28,398 nt of DNA from Bog-756 sp036553725. Its GTDB lineage: Bacteria > Actinomycetota > Acidimicrobiia > Acidimicrobiales > RAAP-2. This document shows positions 1-8,190 of this stretch, piece by piece. The notes beneath the pieces are model-generated. The model did no database searches and was not told the DNA's origin. It saw only the letters and a program-made list of their open reading frames with translations. The DNA lies in the NCBI GenBank assembly GCA_036553725.1, contig DATBOO010000181.1:1-28398 (forward strand), read 5' to 3'. Numbering within the stretch: position 1 is the first letter of the stretch; each line of letters starts with the position of its first letter. The position numbers were made by a program, and so were the translations under genes.

Positions 1-86
1 AGGACGACGACCCATCCGACGCTGCCGCCATAGAGCGGGTCTCCCGCGGCAGCCAGGAATTGCACGACCGGTGCCAGCGGGCTCAC
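1..86 (-). CDS. nuoH: NADH-quinone oxidoreductase subunit H (N-terminal fragment, runs off the left edge)
   Basis: On the minus strand a GTG codon (86-84) overlaps the TGA stop of nuoG in a GTGA arrangement, the same coupling used between most genes of this operon. The frame stays open to the window edge. It encodes about 28 residues, beginning MSPLAPVVQFLAAAGDPL and then turning hydrophobic (GWVVVL), which fits the periplasmic start and first membrane helix of NuoH. NuoH is the membrane subunit next to the quinone site of complex I and normally follows nuoG in this gene order. The assignment rests mainly on position and overlap, because too little sequence is present for a motif. Confidence 0.7.
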   Translation of the reverse strand, partial: MSPLAPVVQFLAAAGDPLYGGSVGWVVV

Positions 87-2854
87 GGCGACTCCATCCG
101 TAGCTCGACCACGGGACCGCCCACGTCGATGAGATCGGCGATGGTCCCCTCGTCGAGCGGGACGTTGAAGTCGGCGGCCACCACCTTGCGGGGCAGCGAC
201 GGGTCGGGAGCTGCCCTGAGCACGGCCGATGCGGAGGACGTGCGCACCCGCACCGATCCTCCGGCGGGTATCCCCAGCTCGTCGAGGTCGTGGGGATTGG
301 CCCGGAGCGGGGCGGGGGCCACCAGGCCGGCCAGCGCAGGCACCGAGCTCACGGCGCTGCCGAGGTCGTACAGCGAGCGGGTGGCCACCAGCCGCACCGA
401 ATAACGGTCGTTCGGGGTGACCCGGGGCACGGCCAGGTCGACAGGGCCGGCCAGGGGCTCCGGTCGCACCGGGCCGGTGCCGTCGGCCCCCGCCCTCGCA
501 CCGGTCGGGAGGGCGGCGCCGGCCGTCGGTGACTCGGCCAGGCCGACCCGCGGTGGCGCCCCCTGCCGCTCCACCGATTCCACCCCGGGGAAGGCGATCG
601 GATCGAGCAGGCCGTCCGTCGCCCTTCTCGAGATCGACACGGCACTGGCCCGCAGGGGAGCCAGCACCCCGTCGGCCGCCCCCGGGGCGTCGAGCACCGC
701 CCGGGTGATGCCACGGTGGGCCGGCGCCAGTCGTTCAACTTCGTCCCACACCTCGCCGACCGAGCCGAGCCCCAGGTCGGCGCCGAGATGCACGGCCAGC
801 TCCGACGCGATCATCCAGTCGGACCAGGACTGACCGGGACTCACCAGCTTCTGGCCCAGCCGGCTGATGCGGCCTTCGATGTTGGTGGTGGTCCCGGGCC
901 GCTCGTGGGCCTCGGCCGCCGGCAGCACCACATCGGCGCACTCGGTGACCGGCCCGGGCGATGACACCACCGCCACCACGAAATCGGCGCCGTCGAGGGC
1001 CCGTGCGGCCAGACGGCGATCGGGGAAGTCGGTCAGCGGGTCGGATCCCAGCACCACCAGGGCGCGGACCCGCCCGTCCTTGGAGCCCTCGCCGGACCCG
1101 TCTCCGGACCCGTCGACGGACCCGTCGCCGGCCGCGGCGGCCAGCATGGCTGCCGTGTCCCTGCCCCGAGCCCCTGGCACCGAGCCCCAGGCGTGGCCGA
1201 ACCACTCCCGCCCGGCCTCCAGTGTGACCCGGCCCGGGAGCATCCCCGGGGCCAGGCCCATGTCGAGGGCACCTTGGACGTTGCCCCGCCGTAGGGCCGG
1301 GAGGAAACGGGCCGCGGGCAGGGCCCGGGCCAGCACCTGGGCGGCTTCGGCCACCAGGGCCCCATCCTCGGCCAGCGACGGGCGCCCGACGACGACGACC
1401 ACCCGGCCGGCCCCGGCCAGCCGCCGGGCCTCGGCCAGCGCCTCCGGGTCGGTGGCCGTGGGAGGTGCGGCCGCCGGATCGACGAGGGCCCGGGCCAGCG
1501 CGGGGGCATCGCCGGGCGCAAACCGGAGGGAGGCCCCGGCGTACGGGGTCAGCGAGGTGGCCCGGTGCGACAGCTCGACCAGGGACAGCCCGCCGTCGAC
1601 GGCGGCGGCGCGCAGGCGGAGGAAGAGGACCGGGAGCTCCTCGCGCAGGTCTCCCGAGAGGAGGATCACCGTGTCGGCCGCGGCAGCCTGGTCGATGGTG
1701 GCCCGCGGCAGGCCGACGACCACCTCGGCGGGCAGCCCGTCCCCCATCTGCGCGTCGACCGAGTCGGTGCCGAGAACTCCTTTGGCCAGCTTGGCCCAGG
1801 TGTATGCCCCCTCATTGGTCAGGCGGGCCCCGCCCACGACTCCGACGGCCTCGGCGCCACCCTTGGAGGCGGCCGCCTTGAGGCCGCGGGCGGCGGCCCG
1901 GAGGGCCTCGTGCCACGAGGTCGCCACCAGTGCGCCGTCCCGGCGGACGAGGGGCTCGGTCAGACGGTCGTCACGGTTGACCGAGTCGAATGCGAACCGG
2001 CCCTTGTCACACAGCCAGCCGTGGTTGACCGGGTCGGCATCGATGCCCAGCAGGCGGGTGATCCTGTTGGACGACGACTGCACCGCCACCCGACATCCCA
2101 CCGCACAGGTGGTGCAGGTCGACTCGACCTGGTCGAGGTCCCAGGGGCGGGCGGCAAACCGGTAAGGCGTCGCGGTCAGGGCTCCGACCGGGCAGATCTG
2201 GACGGTGTTGCCCGAGAAGTAGGAGGTAAAGGGCAGTTCGGGGAAGATGTTGACCTCGAGCATCTCGGCCCGTCCGATGAAGTCGATCTGCGCCTCGCCG
2301 GCCACCTCGTCGGCAAAGCGGGTGCACCGGCTGCACTGGATGCACCGCTCGCGATCGAGCAGCACCAGCTCCGAGATGGGGATCGGCTTCTCGAAGTGCC
2401 GCTTCTCCTCGACGAACCGGGACTCCCCGGGGCCGTAGGCCAGGGTCTGGTCCTGCAGGGGGCACTCGCCGCCCTTGTCGCACACCGGGCAGTCGAGCGG
2501 GTGGTTGATGAGGAGGAACTCCAACACGCCGTCCTGGGCCTTCTTGACCTTGTCGGAGGCGGTGACCACCGAGGCCCCTTCCTGCACCTCGATGAAGCAG
2601 CTGGGCTGCAGGGAGGCACCCCGCGGGCCGCTGACCTCCACCAGGCACATCCGACAGACTCCGACCGACTTCATGCGCGGGTGGTAGCAGAACCGGGGGA
2701 TGAAGGTGCCGGCGCGCTCGGCGGCGGCAATGAGCATCTCGCCCCTCGGGGCCTGGACCTCCCGCCCGTCGAGGCTGAAGGTGACCATCGGGACCGGATC
2801 GCCGGACGCTTGGTCGCCGGGGTCGGTGTGGGCGGGGACGGCCGGCTCAGCCAT
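83..2854 (-). CDS. nuoG: NADH-quinone oxidoreductase subunit G (NuoG, Fe-S / molybdopterin-fold subunit of complex I)
   Basis: A 923-residue NuoG, the large peripheral-arm subunit that carries electrons along complex I. The N-terminal ferredoxin domain has 2Fe-2S cysteines C56, C67, C70 and C86. The next cluster uses H118, C122, C125 and C131 (motif HPLDCPVCDKGGEC). A 4Fe-4S set follows at C171, C174, C177 and C221. The extra N7-type set C247-x2-C250-x3-C254-x27-C282 is complete. The rest is a molybdopterin-oxidoreductase fold that holds no cofactor in complex I. An Asp/Gly/Ser-rich insert (about residues 575-592) comes from a 12-bp tandem repeat. The ATG at 2854 overlaps the nuoF stop by 8 nt and matches the family N-terminus. 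A later in-frame Met at residue 23 is a weaker alternative. Confidence 0.97.
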   Translation of the reverse strand: MAEPAVPAHTDPGDQASGDPVPMVTFSLDGREVQAPRGEMLIAAAERAGTFIPRFCYHPRMKSVGVCRMCLVEVSGPRGASLQPSCFIEVQEGASVVTASDKVKKAQDGVLEFLLINHPLDCPVCDKGGECPLQDQTLAYGPGESRFVEEKRHFEKPIPISELVLLDRERCIQCSRCTRFADEVAGEAQIDFIGRAEMLEVNIFPELPFTSYFSGNTVQICPVGALTATPYRFAARPWDLDQVESTCTTCAVGCRVAVQSSSNRITRLLGIDADPVNHGWLCDKGRFAFDSVNRDDRLTEPLVRRDGALVATSWHEALRAAARGLKAAASKGGAEAVGVVGGARLTNEGAYTWAKLAKGVLGTDSVDAQMGDGLPAEVVVGLPRATIDQAAAADTVILLSGDLREELPVLFLRLRAAAVDGGLSLVELSHRATSLTPYAGASLRFAPGDAPALARALVDPAAAPPTATDPEALAEARRLAGAGRVVVVVGRPSLAEDGALVAEAAQVLARALPAARFLPALRRGNVQGALDMGLAPGMLPGRVTLEAGREWFGHAWGSVPGARGRDTAAMLAAAAGDGSVDGSGDGSGEGSKDGRVRALVVLGSDPLTDFPDRRLAARALDGADFVVAVVSSPGPVTECADVVLPAAEAHERPGTTTNIEGRISRLGQKLVSPGQSWSDWMIASELAVHLGADLGLGSVGEVWDEVERLAPAHRGITRAVLDAPGAADGVLAPLRASAVSISRRATDGLLDPIAFPGVESVERQGAPPRVGLAESPTAGAALPTGARAGADGTGPVRPEPLAGPVDLAVPRVTPNDRYSVRLVATRSLYDLGSAVSSVPALAGLVAPAPLRANPHDLDELGIPAGGSVRVRTSSASAVLRAAPDPSLPRKVVAADFNVPLDEGTIADLIDVGGPVVELRMESP
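1092..1127. repeat. three 12-bp tandem repeats inside nuoG
   Basis: Three near-identical 12-bp units occur at 1092-1103, 1104-1115 and 1116-1127 (core CGGACCCGTC on the plus strand), with a degenerate fourth at 1080-1091. On the coding strand they give a Gly-Asp-Gly-Ser type loop in the molybdopterin-fold part of NuoG. The unit length is a multiple of three, so copy-number change would keep the frame. Confidence 0.85.
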
Positions 2855-4151
2855 AGGGACAGCCCCCGTCCTTGATGTGCACCAGGAACTCGTCGCGGAA
2901 CATCTCGATGGCCGAGGCGATCGACGACGGGATGGAGGGGCCGAGCACGCAGATGGTGGTCTGCTGGGGGGGCCAGCTCAGCCCCGGGGCGATGTTGTCG
3001 CAGGCATCGAGGAGGAGATCGAGGTCCGCCTCCCGGCCGTGGCCGGTCTCGATGCGCCGCATGATCTTCTCGAGCCAGCCCGACCCCTCGCGGCACGGCG
3101 TGCACTGCCCGCACGACTCACGGGCGAAGAACTTGGTGATTCGCCACGAGGCCCGCACCACACAGGTGTGGTCGTCCATGACCACCACGGAGCCGGATCC
3201 GAGCATGGAGCCGGCTTCGGCCACCTCGTCCTGACCGAGGGGCAGGTCGATCTGATCGGGCCCGAACCAGGGTGCCGACACCCCGCCGGGGATGAACGCC
3301 TTGAGGGCCCGCCCGTGGGGGATCCCCCCGCCCAGCACCGGGGCATGGATGAGGTCGGAGAAGGTGGTCTTGACCATCTCGAGCTCGAACACGCCGGGGT
3401 TGTTGACGTGGCCGGCCAGGGCGAACAGCCGGGTGCCGGTCGAACGGCCCTCGCCGAGGGCGGCGAACGCCGCCCCTCCGTTCACCACGATCCACGGGAG
3501 GTTGGACATGGTCTCCACGTTGTTGACGACGGTGGGCGCGCCGTAGAGTCCGATGGCGGCGGGGAAGAACGGCGGCTTTATCCGGGGGAACCCGCGCTTG
3601 CCCTCGAGCGACTCGAGCAGTGCGGTCTCCTCGCCGCAGATGTAGGCCCCCGCTCCCGGGTGCACGACGACGTCCACCGAGAAGCCCGATCCGAAGATGT
3701 CGGAGCCGACCGCCCCGGCGCCATAGGCGTCGTTGAGGGCCGCCTGCACCCGCTCGATGGCGAGGGCGAATTCGCCGCGGATGTAGATGAACACCTGGGT
3801 GACCTGCAGGGCGTAGGCGGCAATGAGCACGCCTTCGAGGAGCTGGTGGGGGTCCCGCTCGAGCAGGAGGTGGTCCTTGAACGTGGCCGGCTCGCTCTCG
3901 TCGCCGTTGATCACCAGGTAGGTCACCGGGCTCTTGCGCAGCATGGCCCACTTGCGCCCGGCGGGGAACCCGGCCCCGCCCCGGCCGAGCAGGCTGGCCG
4001 TGTCCACCTCGTGGGCCACCGCCTCCGGCGTCATGGTCAACGCCTTGCGCAGGCCCTTGTAGCCCCCGGTGGCGAGATAGCGCTCGAGCGTGTGGGAATC
4101 GGCATGGCCGAGCCGGCTGGTGACGATCTTGGGTGCCTCGGTGACCGCCAC
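2847..4151 (-). CDS. nuoF: NADH-quinone oxidoreductase subunit F (NuoF, NADH/FMN-binding subunit)
   Basis: A 434-residue NuoF, the site where NADH reduces FMN in complex I. The FMN loop GRGGAGFPAG lies at about residues 56-65. GDESEPATFKD and the GAGAYICGEETALLESLEGK stretch are the classic nucleotide-binding signatures. The N3 4Fe-4S ligands are in ESCGQCTPCREG (about 343-354), with the fourth Cys in TICVLG further on. The open frame extends upstream of nuoE's stop, but the GTG at 4151-4149 overlaps the nuoE TAG by one base and gives the family N-terminus (VTEAPKIVTSRLG), so I chose it. The gene's own stop overlaps nuoG by 8 nt, consistent with translational coupling. Confidence 0.97.
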   Translation of the reverse strand: MAVTEAPKIVTSRLGHADSHTLERYLATGGYKGLRKALTMTPEAVAHEVDTASLLGRGGAGFPAGRKWAMLRKSPVTYLVINGDESEPATFKDHLLLERDPHQLLEGVLIAAYALQVTQVFIYIRGEFALAIERVQAALNDAYGAGAVGSDIFGSGFSVDVVVHPGAGAYICGEETALLESLEGKRGFPRIKPPFFPAAIGLYGAPTVVNNVETMSNLPWIVVNGGAAFAALGEGRSTGTRLFALAGHVNNPGVFELEMVKTTFSDLIHAPVLGGGIPHGRALKAFIPGGVSAPWFGPDQIDLPLGQDEVAEAGSMLGSGSVVVMDDHTCVVRASWRITKFFARESCGQCTPCREGSGWLEKIMRRIETGHGREADLDLLLDACDNIAPGLSWPPQQTTICVLGPSIPSSIASAIEMFRDEFLVHIKDGGCPYG

Positions 4152-4867
4152 TACGGCTGTCCCCCGACCCCGTCGGACGCCGTCTTGGCCGCCTCGGCGG
4201 CCGCCGCCCGCCCGGCCTGGGCCTCGGCCATCGCCGCCCGCTCGCCGGCCACCGTGGCCGGGTCCGCCCGCAGCCCGGTGGTGCGGCGCACCCGGACAAG
4301 CGTGCCGTGGCCCGGGATCTCCTCGGTGCGGACACCGGCTCGCAGGTCGGCGACCAGCCGGTCGAACGACGCCGGGGTCTGGGCCCCGACGAACCGGTGG
4401 TTCACCTGGAGGCACGGGGCCCTGTCGCAGTCGGCCAGGCATTCGGACTCCTCGAGCGTGATGCTTCCGTCCGCCGTGGTGCCACCGGCGTTCACCCCGA
4501 GCGACGACTCGGCGTGCTCGAGCAGCTCGGCCGCCCCGTTGAGCAGGCAGGCGACGTTGGTACACACCGAGACCACGTGGCTGCCCACCGGCTCCGTGTG
4601 CAACATGTCATAGAACGAGGCGGTGCCGAGCACCTCGGCCGGGGTAACGCCGAGCAGCCCGGCGATGTCGGCCATGGCCGCCGGGGTGAGCCAACCGTCC
4701 TCCTCCTGGGCCAGGTGGCAGAGCGGGATCATGGCGGAGCGGGGCTGCGGGTAGAGGGCGATGACCTCGCGGGCCCGGGCCCGGGTGTCGGCGGAGAGGT
4801 GCCGGAGGGCAGCGTCGTCACCGGACCGCCGCGGGACCCCGACCGGGGTGCGGGCTGCCCCGGTCAC
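4151..4867 (-). CDS. nuoE: NADH-quinone oxidoreductase subunit E (NuoE, 2Fe-2S subunit)
   Basis: A 238-residue NuoE, the thioredoxin-fold subunit that carries the N1a 2Fe-2S cluster beside NuoF. The ligands are visible as C102-x4-C107 (CTNVAC) and C143-x3-C147 (ECLADC). The helical N-terminal part contains YPQPRSAMIPLCHLAQEEDG, typical of the family. The C-terminal 40 residues are Ala-rich and probably disordered. The GTG at 4867-4865 overlaps the nuoD TGA as GTGA, the same coupling as elsewhere in this operon. Longer in-frame versions would run into nuoD without adding family sequence. Confidence 0.95.
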   Translation of the reverse strand: MTGAARTPVGVPRRSGDDAALRHLSADTRARAREVIALYPQPRSAMIPLCHLAQEEDGWLTPAAMADIAGLLGVTPAEVLGTASFYDMLHTEPVGSHVVSVCTNVACLLNGAAELLEHAESSLGVNAGGTTADGSITLEESECLADCDRAPCLQVNHRFVGAQTPASFDRLVADLRAGVRTEEIPGHGTLVRVRRTTGLRADPATVAGERAAMAEAQAGRAAAAEAAKTASDGVGGQP

Positions 4868-6309
4868 CGGTCCACCTCCCCCATCACCGGGTCGATGGTC
4901 GAGCAGACCGCCACCGCGTCGGCCACCAGTCCGCCGCGCATCATCAGCGGGAGGCCCTGCAAGTTCACGAAGCTCGGGCCGCGTATGTGCATCCGGTAGG
5001 GCTTGGGGGATCCGTCCGAGACCAGATAGCACCCGAGCTCGCCCCTCGGGGACTCGACGGCGACGTACACCTCCCCTTCGGGGACCTTGAAGCCCTCGGT
5101 GAACACCTTGAAGTGGTGGATCAGGGCCTCCATCGACTCATCGATGCGGGCCCGGGGGGGCGGGGTCACCTTCTTGTCCTGGACGCGATAGTCACCGGCG
5201 GGCATCTTCTCGATGATCTGGCGGATGATCCGCACCGATTCGCGGATCTCGTTCAAGCGGATCGAATACCGGTCGAAGTTGTCGCCGTAGGTCCCGACGA
5301 TCACGTCGAAGTCGACCTCGTCGTAGCGGAGGTAGGGCATGGAGCGGCGCAGGTCCCAGGGCACGCCGGTCGACCGCAGCACCGGACCGGTCAGGCTCAG
5401 GGCCAGGGCCTCCTCGGCCGACAGGGTACCCACCGCATCCGAACGCTGACGGAACACGGGTTGCCCGGTGAGGAGCTCGTCGTACTCAGCAGTACGCGAC
5501 ATCACCGTGTCGCAGATGACCGTGACATCGTCCTCCCATCCGTCGGGGAGGTCGGCGGCCGTGCCCCCCGGCCGGATGAAGTTGTGGTTCATCCGGAGCC
5601 CGGTGGTCTTCTCGAAGAAGGCGAGGACCATTTCGCGTTCGCGGAACCCGTAGATCATCATCGAGGTCGACCCGAGGTCCATGCCGTTGGTGGCCATCCA
5701 CATCAGATGGGAGGACACCCGGTTGAGCTCGACCAGCAACATCCGGATCCAGTCCGACCGCGGTGGCATCTCGACACCGAGCAGCGCCTCCACGGCGAGC
5801 GACAGCACCAGCTCGTTGTGCAGCGGTGCCAGGTAGTCCATCCGGGTGACATTGGTCGACCCCTGGACATAGGTCAGCTCTTCCGCCGTCTTCTCCATGC
5901 CGGTGTGCAGATAGCCGATGACCGGCTTGGTGCGGAGCACCGTCTCACCGTCGAGCTCGAGCATGAGCCGGAGCACCCCGTGGGTGGACGGGTGTTGCGG
6001 CCCCATGTTGATGATCATCGTCTGGTCGTCGCTCTGCTCGATGTCGATGTCCGATGGATCGACGGCCACGCCCTCGGGCAGGCGGAGGACGGCACCGACC
6101 TCCCGGCGCAGCTGGCCGGGCTCGGTCTCCGACCGGCTGGTCAGCTCCTGGACCCCCTCCGAGGTCTCCGCCACCAGTCCCCGGGCCTCGGTCCCGGGAC
6201 CACGGTCCGAGAACTCGTCGCCGGGGACCGGGGGATCCAGCACGGTGTCGGGACGGGGCTCTGGCAGGTCGGCGCGTCCGGCCGGGGAGGTCGCCTCCAC
6301 GTCGCTCAT
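4864..6309 (-). CDS. nuoD: NADH-quinone oxidoreductase subunit D (NuoD, 49-kDa-type subunit)
   Basis: A 481-residue NuoD, which forms the quinone-reduction chamber with NuoB and NuoH. The hallmark NMGPQHPSTHGVLR begins near residue 101, followed by YLHTGMEKTAEE, the conserved HNFIRPGG region and the C-terminal STIDPVMGEVDR. The ATG at 6309 overlaps the nuoC stop as ATGA and gives the start MSDVEATSP. About 95 residues precede the conserved core. They are acidic and Pro/Gly-rich, longer than in most NuoD proteins and probably disordered. A longer upstream frame exists but lies inside nuoC and carries no family sequence. Confidence 0.97.
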   Translation of the reverse strand: MSDVEATSPAGRADLPEPRPDTVLDPPVPGDEFSDRGPGTEARGLVAETSEGVQELTSRSETEPGQLRREVGAVLRLPEGVAVDPSDIDIEQSDDQTMIINMGPQHPSTHGVLRLMLELDGETVLRTKPVIGYLHTGMEKTAEELTYVQGSTNVTRMDYLAPLHNELVLSLAVEALLGVEMPPRSDWIRMLLVELNRVSSHLMWMATNGMDLGSTSMMIYGFREREMVLAFFEKTTGLRMNHNFIRPGGTAADLPDGWEDDVTVICDTVMSRTAEYDELLTGQPVFRQRSDAVGTLSAEEALALSLTGPVLRSTGVPWDLRRSMPYLRYDEVDFDVIVGTYGDNFDRYSIRLNEIRESVRIIRQIIEKMPAGDYRVQDKKVTPPPRARIDESMEALIHHFKVFTEGFKVPEGEVYVAVESPRGELGCYLVSDGSPKPYRMHIRGPSFVNLQGLPLMMRGGLVADAVAVCSTIDPVMGEVDR

Positions 6310-6833
6310 CGCGGCCCCGGTGCTCCCTTGAACTGGACGGGTACCCGGCCGACCCCGTAGTCCTTGCGCAGGGGATGGCCCTCCCAGTCCTCGGGCATGA
6401 GGATGCGGGTCATGTCCGGGTGGCCCTCGAAGACGATGCCGAACAGGTCGAACGCCTCCCGCTCCATGGCTTCGACGCCGGGATAGACGTCGAAGAGGGA
6501 GGCGACCACCGCGTCCGCCTCGGGCACCTGCACCCGCAGCCGCACCCGACGGGCCTGGCTGAGCGACAACAGGTTGGCCACCACCTCGAAGCGCTCGGGC
6601 CGCACCCCCTCGGGCAGGCGCCGGGCCGGGTGGGCCAGGTAGTCGACCCCGCACAGGTCGGCGCACATCTCGAACCCGGCGTTCCGGTACCCGGCCACCA
6701 CGGCCGCGTACTGCTCACGGGTGGGGAACACGACCTCGCCGGACGGCCCGACCGCGGGCGGGGGCGTGGTGCCCGGATCGGCGGCAGCGAGGGTGGCGTC
6801 GGCCATACCCGTGCTGGCTCCCCCCGCCGTCAC
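6306..6833 (-). CDS. nuoC: NADH-quinone oxidoreductase subunit C (NuoC, 30-kDa-type subunit)
   Basis: A 175-residue NuoC, a structural subunit of the hydrophilic arm that packs against NuoD. The signature DLFGIVFEGHPDMTRILMPE followed by WEGHPLRKDY is near the C-terminus. The GTG at 6833-6831 overlaps the nuoB TGA as GTGA and has a GGAGAG ribosome-binding sequence 5 nt upstream, so I prefer it. An internal ATG at 6806 (MADATL) would give a 166-residue protein and is a possible alternative. NuoC and NuoD are separate here, not fused as in some proteobacteria. Confidence 0.95.
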   Translation of the reverse strand: MTAGGASTGMADATLAAADPGTTPPPAVGPSGEVVFPTREQYAAVVAGYRNAGFEMCADLCGVDYLAHPARRLPEGVRPERFEVVANLLSLSQARRVRLRVQVPEADAVVASLFDVYPGVEAMEREAFDLFGIVFEGHPDMTRILMPEDWEGHPLRKDYGVGRVPVQFKGAPGPR

Positions 6834-7483
6834 AGCGGCTCTCCCACACTGCGGGCGATGACCGGATTGCGCCTCGGGGTGCCCAGATGGACGGCGTCGG
6901 GCCGGTCGGGGTTCCATCCCGACGTGGTCTCGTCACCATGGGTCCGACCGTCGTCGGTGTCGGCCCCCTGATCGTCGGTGAGCGGTCTGGTGTCCGATCC
7001 GCCGCCCGGGCCGCGGTGGGTGATGTCGTTGGTGCGCACCTTTTCGTGGAGCGTGAGGATGGCGTGCATGAGCGTCTCGGGAGTCGGCGGGCAGCCCGGG
7101 GCGTACACGTCGACCGGGACGATCTGGTCGACTCCCTGCACGATGGCGTAGTTGTTGAACATGCCGCCGGTGCTGGCGCACACGCCCATCGACAGCACCC
7201 ATTTGGGCTCCATCATCTGGTCGTAGACCTGACGGAGGACCGGCGCCATCTTCTGTGAGACCCGGCCGGCCACGATCATCAGATCGGCCTGGCGGGGCGA
7301 GGCCCGGAAGACCTCCATCCCGAACCGGGCCAGGTCGAAGTCGGCGGCGCCCACCGACATCATCTCGATGGCACAGCAGGCCAACCCGAAGGTGGCCGGC
7401 CACATCGAATAGGTGCGCGCCCATTTGACCAGGTCCTCGAGACGACCGGTGAGGAAATTATGCTGGAGGTCCTCGAGACCCAC
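6830..7483 (-). CDS. nuoB: NADH-quinone oxidoreductase subunit B (NuoB, N2 cluster subunit)
   Basis: A 217-residue NuoB (PSST-type), which holds the terminal 4Fe-4S cluster N2 that passes electrons to menaquinone. Its ligands are visible: the tandem pair C36-C37 (LACCAIEM), C102 (GVCASTGG) and C131 (APGCPPTPE). The start is GTG at 7483, giving MGLEDLQHNFLTG, with a GGGGAG sequence about 10 nt upstream. The frame runs further upstream, but that part is antisense-like and overlaps nuoA. The C-terminal 60 residues or so are an Asp/Gly/Thr-rich tail beyond the usual family end, probably disordered. Confidence 0.96.
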   Translation of the reverse strand: MGLEDLQHNFLTGRLEDLVKWARTYSMWPATFGLACCAIEMMSVGAADFDLARFGMEVFRASPRQADLMIVAGRVSQKMAPVLRQVYDQMMEPKWVLSMGVCASTGGMFNNYAIVQGVDQIVPVDVYAPGCPPTPETLMHAILTLHEKVRTNDITHRGPGGGSDTRPLTDDQGADTDDGRTHGDETTSGWNPDRPDAVHLGTPRRNPVIARSVGEPL

Positions 7484-7502
7484 GGTGACCCGGCTCCCCG
7501 TG

Positions 7503-8066
7503 CTACGCGGCCCGGCCGGGCCCGGTCGGAGCCGTGACCGGCTCCCCGGTCGTCGGGGCGTCCGGGTCGGCGGTGGCGGGACCAGCCGGATCGGAGGGCA
7601 CCGCACCACCGCGGGGCGCGGACCGGCTGGGACCCCCCGGTCCGGCCGTGATCCGGGCAATGGTCGAATCCGAGGTGCGGGGCGGCAGGGCGCCGACCAG
7701 CCGCTTGGCCGGACCCCAGCTGAGGGCCCCGTTGCTGATCAGGAAGAGGAAGGAGATGAAGACCACCACGGCGAAGACGACCACCTCCACCAGGCCGAAC
7801 GACCCGAGCTGGCGGAAGATCACCGCCCACGGGTACAAGAACACGATCTCGATGTCGAAGATGATGAAGATCATGGCGATCAGATAGAAGCGCACCGGGA
7901 AGCGGGTCGGCGGTTCGATCTCCGGGACGATGCCGCACTCGTAGGGGGCCGTCTTGGCTGCTGTCGGCCGCCGCTTGGGGGCAAGGAGCGACGAGGCCAC
8001 GAACGAGACGGCTGCGAACACGATGCCGAGGATGAGGAGCAACAGAATTGGCAGGTAATTGTCCAC
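7503..8066 (-). CDS. nuoA: NADH-quinone oxidoreductase subunit A (NuoA, membrane subunit)
   Basis: A 187-residue NuoA with three membrane helices at about residues 5-27, 58-82 and 90-112. The conserved PYECG (C44) and FDIEIVFLYPW motifs are present; this loop lies near the quinone chamber. After residue 120 comes a Pro/Ala/Thr-rich tail of about 65 residues that most NuoA proteins lack. The start GTG at 8066 gives MDNYLPILLL. It has no clear Shine-Dalgarno sequence, and the nearest A/T-rich hexamer is TAAAAA 9 nt upstream. This is the first gene of the nuo operon and diverges from the menaquinone reductase gene across a 124-bp gap. Confidence 0.96.
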   Translation of the reverse strand: MDNYLPILLLLILGIVFAAVSFVASSLLAPKRRPTAAKTAPYECGIVPEIEPPTRFPVRFYLIAMIFIIFDIEIVFLYPWAVIFRQLGSFGLVEVVVFAVVVFISFLFLISNGALSWGPAKRLVGALPPRTSDSTIARITAGPGGPSRSAPRGGAVPSDPAGPATADPDAPTTGEPVTAPTGPGRAA

Positions 8067-8176
8067 AGGGACTTGTTTTTACCACGCACCCCTTCGCCGA
8101 AGCACATCGACGGAGGCCCGGATGCCGGCCTGCGGCCACGCCTCCGGCCGCCGTCCCCGCCCTCCCGAACCGCCCC

Positions 8177-8182
8177 TACCAT
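8177..8182 (+). promoter_or_regulatory. predicted -10 hexamer TACCAT of the menaquinone reductase gene
   Basis: TACCAT fits the actinobacterial TANNNT -10 pattern and ends 8 nt before the GTG start at 8191. Transcription would begin at or within a base or two of the start codon, giving a leaderless mRNA. No convincing -35 box or Shine-Dalgarno sequence is visible. Confidence 0.45.
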
Positions 8183-8190
8183 TGGGGGTC

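Noticed and set aside
2700..6360. Long plus-strand open frames opposite nuoF, nuoE and nuoD
   Set aside because: All lie opposite strongly conserved complex I genes and have no signatures. Such shadows are expected at about 70% G+C.
8067..8190. A Rex operator or strong -35/-10 promoter for the nuo operon
   Set aside because: The only A/T-rich hexamer is TAAAAA, 9 nt before the nuoA GTG, which lacks the final T. No inverted repeat was found.
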